Shown here in pieces: positions 7,021 through 9,742 of a stretch of 9,742 bases of DNA; positions within the stretch are counted from its first letter, which is position 1; the number at the start of each line of letters is the position of its first letter. Below the pieces are notes generated by a model that saw nothing but the letters and a program-made list of their open reading frames with translations, did no database searches and was not told the origin of the DNA. The stretch comes from Candidatus Geohydrothermomicrobium daggyaiense. GTDB taxonomy: Bacteria; Actinomycetota; Geothermincolia; Fen-727; JACVIW01. A program made the position numbers and the translations under genes. Where the stretch lies: contig JACVIW010000072.1 in assembly GCA_015711695.1 (NCBI GenBank), positions 1-9,742 on the forward strand, written 5' to 3'.

Positions 7021-7904
7021 AGCATAGACATTATGAAGAAAACGATTGATATAAAAACAAGCAAAGCGAAACTCGCGTAACCAGCGGCTCTGGTTTTGAG
7101 ACTCAATGCCGGATAGAAATAAAACGAGTTGAACCCAAGGGCGGATATTATAGATATATAAAAGAAAGAAGAAACCGAAACAAAAATCACGCCATAGTCA
7201 TAAACGGAGTACACATACCTTTTCATTCTGCTTCTCGGACCGGACCCGTACGCGCGTGATTCCATGGCTTCGGCAATTGAAATTCCCCGGTCAAGAAACG
7301 TTGTGGTTAACTTTTTCAAAAGCGGGACACGCATTTTTATCCTCTTGATGCAGTTTGGTGATTCTAGATCAATACCCCTAGCAACATGGGCTTCGAGCAG
7401 TTCTTTTGAGTCCCTGGCAACAGACGGAACCATCCTCAGGGTCATTGCAGTGAGAAGCGCAGATGCGGAGCTTCCAGGTGAGATAAGGCTAAGGATTCTG
7501 TCGGGATCAATGGAGAGTGTCGCGAAAGTGAAGACTGCGATGATTGCCAGAATCCTCAAACCCATTGACGCGCCGAAAATTATTCCCTCCGCTGTCACCA
7601 TGACCCTTCCCATTATCGGAACATGTGAAACTTTCAAAAGCACGCTCGTGCCGTTCGATGATATCGCCGCGTTCACTAAAACTGTAAGGGCGAACATGAA
7701 CAGGCAAACCCTCCACCAAGAAGCCCACTCTTTGAAAACATCTGATGAGGCAGCAAGAAACGCGACCGAGAAAATGGCACTCAGCGACGCTAAAGGATTT
7801 GAGTTCAAGAGAGGCATTAAAAAAATGGTCGCGCAAAAAAGAATCTGGGAAACGGGATTGAGAGCATGAAAAAGAGACTCGGTCTTCTTGAAAGCGATTT
7901 TCAT
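6984..7904 (-). CDS. ECF transporter T component (EcfT, CbiQ family)
   Basis: A 306-residue membrane protein that links the ATPases to the S component. Hydrophobic segments lie near residues 19-52, 64-83, 100-130, 236-258 and 270-294. The cytoplasmic region between them carries the two short coupling-helix motifs that define EcfT: ARG at 175-177 (EAHVARGID) and SRAYG at 216-220 (AEAMESRAYGSG), whose Arg residues contact the ATPases. The start ATG 7904 overlaps the DUF4430 stop as ATGA and has the strongest Shine-Dalgarno in the operon. Its 3' end overlaps the ATPase gene. Somewhat long for the family through its C-terminal hydrophobic hairpin, with no broken motif. Confidence 0.93.
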   Translation of the reverse strand: MKIAFKKTESLFHALNPVSQILFCATIFLMPLLNSNPLASLSAIFSVAFLAASSDVFKEWASWWRVCLFMFALTVLVNAAISSNGTSVLLKVSHVPIMGRVMVTAEGIIFGASMGLRILAIIAVFTFATLSIDPDRILSLISPGSSASALLTAMTLRMVPSVARDSKELLEAHVARGIDLESPNCIKRIKMRVPLLKKLTTTFLDRGISIAEAMESRAYGSGPRSRMKRYVYSVYDYGVIFVSVSSFFYISIISALGFNSFYFYPALSLKTRAAGYASFALLVFISIVFFIMSMLWKKSLWLKSKT

Positions 7905-8875
7905 GATCGCCTCCTCAAAGGAAGCGATCTTACGTTGCCCTCTTTGTCGATTACCAAACCCACCTTTAGTCTTAGAACTTCCGCATCTTTCGTGAGAATT
8001 CTGACGATTTTTCCCTTATGTCCATCATTGAGAAGCAACAAGAGCCACACGGGCGATGGATCTCCCATCCCGAATCCGGAACTCACTATCGCGCCGGCAA
8101 TGTCCAGAGTTTCATTTGAAGGATTCCCCCACTCATCCAATGGAACTATCCTGTTTTTTTCAAACCTCACAAACGTTCCGCCCTTGTTTAGATATTTAAG
8201 AATAATATCCCTTTTATCCCCAAAGCCCAAAACCCTCCGGTCAACAAGGGCAATGACCGGTCCTTTTTTCTTGAACTCATCAATTTTCTGGAATTCTTTT
8301 GAATAAGAAACCCGCGCCCCAATCGCGCCAAGGTAATCCCCGATCGCCTTTGCCTCACTCTTGAGTTCAGGGCTGCTAACAATTAAGGTAGGCCGTTTTT
8401 CGCCTCCGTACCCTTTAGTAAATGGCTTTGGATAGGAACCAACAACAGCAGCAATAAAATTATTTCCATTCCATGGATGATAATCCCACCAGATATCGTC
8501 AGCCAAACCAGTCTCATAAAGCGCAGCGCCCACCCCAGCCAGAGTACCGTTCACATAATAGAACCAGTCCTTCCCTTTTGTTGAACTTATCCCATCGATT
8601 GACTCAACAAAGCCACCTCCGTACGCCTTTTTCACCTTGCATATCTTTTCAAGTGCATCCATTACCGTGCTGCCTCGTTCGTTTTGCACGACCGCCTCCT
8701 TTAACACAACCCTCCCAAAATCTTCAGTCACGGTAACCGAGACGATTTCTTTTTCTGAACGACTTCTTTCGTTACGCTCATGCAGCCTCGAACGAGCACA
8801 GCCCTGAAAATAAAGCGAACAGAGCAAAAAAGCGATAAAAGCTAAACCGAATGCAGCAGTTTGTCCTCTCTTCAC
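7901..8875 (-). CDS. Exported DUF4430 protein, probable lipoprotein
   Basis: A 324-residue protein starting at GTG 8875. Residues 1-25 are a signal peptide (Lys/Arg start, hydrophobic core 7-22). Cys26 follows YFQG, a degenerate lipobox, so lipid anchoring is probable rather than certain. Residues about 44-140 match DUF4430: a first strand (IVSVTVTEDFG), GSTVMDALEKI, then KDWFYYVNG (102-110) and DDIWWDYHPW (126-135). This domain is related to the C-terminal beta domain of transcobalamin and intrinsic factor, which caps the bound corrinoid. Residues about 160-324 alternate strands and helices (TLIVSSPE, GPVIALVDRRVLGFGD, ILKYLNKGGTFVRFE) like an alpha/beta Rossmann-type domain; I do not recognise its family. 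As first gene of the ECF operon it is a good candidate for extracellular ligand capture. Calling the ligand a corrinoid is inference. Confidence 0.85.
   Translation of the reverse strand: MKRGQTAAFGLAFIAFLLCSLYFQGCARSRLHERNERSRSEKEIVSVTVTEDFGRVVLKEAVVQNERGSTVMDALEKICKVKKAYGGGFVESIDGISSTKGKDWFYYVNGTLAGVGAALYETGLADDIWWDYHPWNGNNFIAAVVGSYPKPFTKGYGGEKRPTLIVSSPELKSEAKAIGDYLGAIGARVSYSKEFQKIDEFKKKGPVIALVDRRVLGFGDKRDIILKYLNKGGTFVRFEKNRIVPLDEWGNPSNETLDIAGAIVSSGFGMGDPSPVWLLLLLNDGHKGKIVRILTKDAEVLRLKVGLVIDKEGNVRSLPLRRRS
7910..7917 (-). promoter_or_regulatory. Strong ribosome binding site for EcfT
   Basis: TGAGGAGG on the minus strand ends 5 nt before ATG 7904. It lies inside the last codons of the DUF4430 gene, so EcfT can be translated strongly as well as by coupling. 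Confidence 0.75.
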
Positions 8876-8880
8876 TTGAA

Positions 8881-8887
8881 TCTCTCC
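8881..8887 (-). promoter_or_regulatory. Ribosome binding site for the DUF4430 gene
   Basis: GGAGAGA on the minus strand ends 5 nt before GTG 8875, supporting the GTG start. Confidence 0.65.
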
Positions 8888-8898
8888 GCAATGGTGGC

Positions 8899-8923
8899 CG
8901 GGACCGGGAAAAACCCGGTCCCG
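8899..8923 (-). terminator. Strong GC hairpin between surface-protein gene and ECF operon
   Basis: A perfect 10-bp inverted repeat: the left arm is CGGGACCGGG at 8899-8908 and the right arm its complement at 8914-8923, enclosing a 5-nt loop (T5 on the minus strand). It starts 22 nt after the stop of the gene ending at 8946 and ends just before the ribosome binding site of the DUF4430 gene. No T run follows on either strand, so it is not a textbook intrinsic terminator. U-tract-less terminators are reported in Actinobacteria; it could instead be a partial terminator or an mRNA-stabilising stem. The direction assigned follows the flanking genes. Confidence 0.6.
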
Positions 8924-8945
8924 AGTCCTTTGTCACAACGATTGT

Positions 8946-9742
8946 TCATGGAACTGTTGGATAACCGAATGAAACGCCTCCTCCAGAATAAGAGGAATAA
9001 TTGAAATACATCGGTCTCTCCGCGATTACTGGCGTGTCACTCACGACGGAAATCGCGACATCACATTCTGGCCCTACCGACTTGTTGACAAGAACCGTTC
9101 GCCTGCTTCCAGCGGGAATTTTAATTTGTTCTTTCTTCGCGGTCATCGAACCTGAGGCTTCATGGATATAATAGTTTATCCTAACGTTCGCGTCTTTATT
9201 TGTCGGATTTGCAATACAAAGGTAAGTGTCGAATCCAGTCCTGGTTGTTCCTTCCGCGAAATCCCATCTGTATGCTCCGTGACGAGCTCCGGGTGAGTTA
9301 TGCCCACCGGAAGCAAGTCGGTCACCAAGGGAAGCAGCAATTTTATACTGGAAATACATTGGTCTTTCCGCAACAATGGGCTTGTCTGATGTCACAATAA
9401 CGCTGACATCTTTTTCTAAGCCTACATCGTCAAGCGCGTTTTCGGTATGCCGCGAAAAAGCCTGAACGATTCTTTCGAACGTGCCTGTTATGCCCGCTTC
9501 ACCCGCATAGGTTATGGTCACTTTTGCAGGCGTGGAGTTCGGGTTCATGATGGAAATCCATTCCCTGAACTGTTCTCTTGTCGTGCCTTCAGCAAACAAC
9601 CAATTATTATCGGGCTCAGAAACGCCAGCGCAGTTATGAACTCCGTCAACAGAAGAACCCAGTATCACGAATGGAGTTCTGAAGTAAAGCATTCTTTCGG
9701 CGCAAATCGGCTTGTTGGAAGATACAGACACGCTCACGTCTC
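8946..9742 (-). CDS. Repetitive extracellular protein, 3' end only
   Basis: The last 265 codons of a gene that continues past the right edge. The GTG at 9737 is not a start: the codon before it is GAC, completing DVSVSVSS, which repeats DVSVIVTSDKP further on. The protein is built of beta-rich repeats of roughly 110 residues. Each runs from W-x-FAEGTTR-x-x-F, through an NP turn and a V-x-I-x-Y strand, to DV-x-V-x-SD-x-P-x-x-AERPMYF. Two full copies and the tail of a third are visible, and the protein ends shortly after the last copy (FGYPTVP) with no anchor motif. I know this repeat from memory in large surface proteins of uncultured Actinobacteriota and some other phyla; its function is not known to me. 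The N-terminal part, which would carry any signal peptide or enzyme domain, is outside the window. It is co-directional with the ECF operon. Confidence 0.85.
   Translation of the reverse strand, partial: DVSVSVSSNKPICAERMLYFRTPFVILGSSVDGVHNCAGVSEPDNNWLFAEGTTREQFREWISIMNPNSTPAKVTITYAGEAGITGTFERIVQAFSRHTENALDDVGLEKDVSVIVTSDKPIVAERPMYFQYKIAASLGDRLASGGHNSPGARHGAYRWDFAEGTTRTGFDTYLCIANPTNKDANVRINYYIHEASGSMTAKKEQIKIPAGSRRTVLVNKSVGPECDVAISVVSDTPVIAERPMYFNYSSYSGGGVSFGYPTVP
8997..9266 (-). repeat. Surface-protein repeat, last copy
   Basis: Encodes the segment from WDFAEGTTRTGF to AERPMYFNY, 90 residues. It aligns with the copy at 9345-9602 over both end motifs, with a more divergent middle, so the copies are old. 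Confidence 0.8.
9345..9602 (-). repeat. Surface-protein repeat, penultimate copy
   Basis: Encodes the segment from WLFAEGTTREQF to AERPMYFQY, 86 residues. The end of a further copy (ICAERMLYF) lies at the right edge of the window. Confidence 0.8.

Larger units (their letters stand above)
3234..8875 (-). other. Five-gene operon: surface capture proteins plus ECF transporter
   Basis: Five minus-strand genes follow one another with overlapping ends: DUF4430 protein, EcfT, double EcfA, S component, alpha/alpha-barrel protein. Three junctions are 4-nt overlaps (ATGA at 7901-7904, TTGA at 5293-5296, ATGA at 4541-4544), and EcfT and EcfA overlap by 37 nt. This implies one transcript with translational coupling. 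All parts of a dedicated ECF importer are present, so it need not share an energising module. The two exported proteins lie at the two ends. No promoter is obvious in the 70 bp before the first gene, so transcription may come from the upstream surface-protein gene. Confidence 0.85.

Noticed and set aside
7264..7869. Long plus-strand open frame of 201 codons inside EcfT
   Set aside because: It is the antisense shadow of EcfT, whose family motifs and ribosome binding site are clear. It has no features of its own.
8876..8945. Possible cobalamin riboswitch before the DUF4430 gene (GCCACCATTG resembles part of a B12 box)
   Set aside because: The gap is only 70 nt and mostly a simple hairpin; a B12 riboswitch needs roughly 200 nt with several conserved stems, and the box match is imperfect.

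Overview
The window looks like bacterial chromosomal DNA from a Gram-positive-type lineage. Several genes have strong Shine-Dalgarno sequences, GTG and TTG starts are used, there is an energy-coupling factor (ECF) transporter, and exported proteins appear to be membrane-anchored. The repeat at the right edge (FAEGTTR ... AERPMYF) is one I associate from memory with deep-branching Actinobacteriota. That placement is tentative, because the window holds no phylogenetic marker.

Layout, left to right. Positions 1-996 are AT-rich and hold no gene I can support. A minus-strand gene (997-1629) encodes a single-pass membrane protein with an arginine/glutamate-rich helical segment and a DUF5666-like beta domain. 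Across a 323-bp divergent intergenic region lies a plus-strand FAD-dependent oxidoreductase (1953-3221). It converges, with a 12-bp gap, on a long minus-strand operon. Read in its own direction (8875 to 3234), the operon encodes: (1) an exported, probably lipid-anchored DUF4430 protein; (2) EcfT, the transmembrane coupling subunit; (3) a fused double ATPase (EcfA-EcfA'); (4) a membrane S component; (5) a membrane-anchored alpha/alpha-barrel protein with squalene-cyclase/prenyltransferase-type repeats. All four junctions overlap (4, 37, 4 and 4 nt). Upstream, beyond a strong GC hairpin, is the 3' end of a repetitive surface protein gene that runs off the right edge.

The main point of interest is the operon. 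Animal intrinsic factor and transcobalamin consist of an alpha6/alpha6 barrel followed by a small beta domain, and bacterial DUF4430 is related to that beta domain. Here both folds are present as separate exported proteins at the two ends of one operon, bracketing a complete dedicated ECF importer. The simplest reading is a surface capture module, a 'split transcobalamin', feeding an ECF transporter, with a corrinoid or related cofactor as the leading candidate ligand. The gene content and linkage are seen directly. The ligand and the physical assembly are inference.
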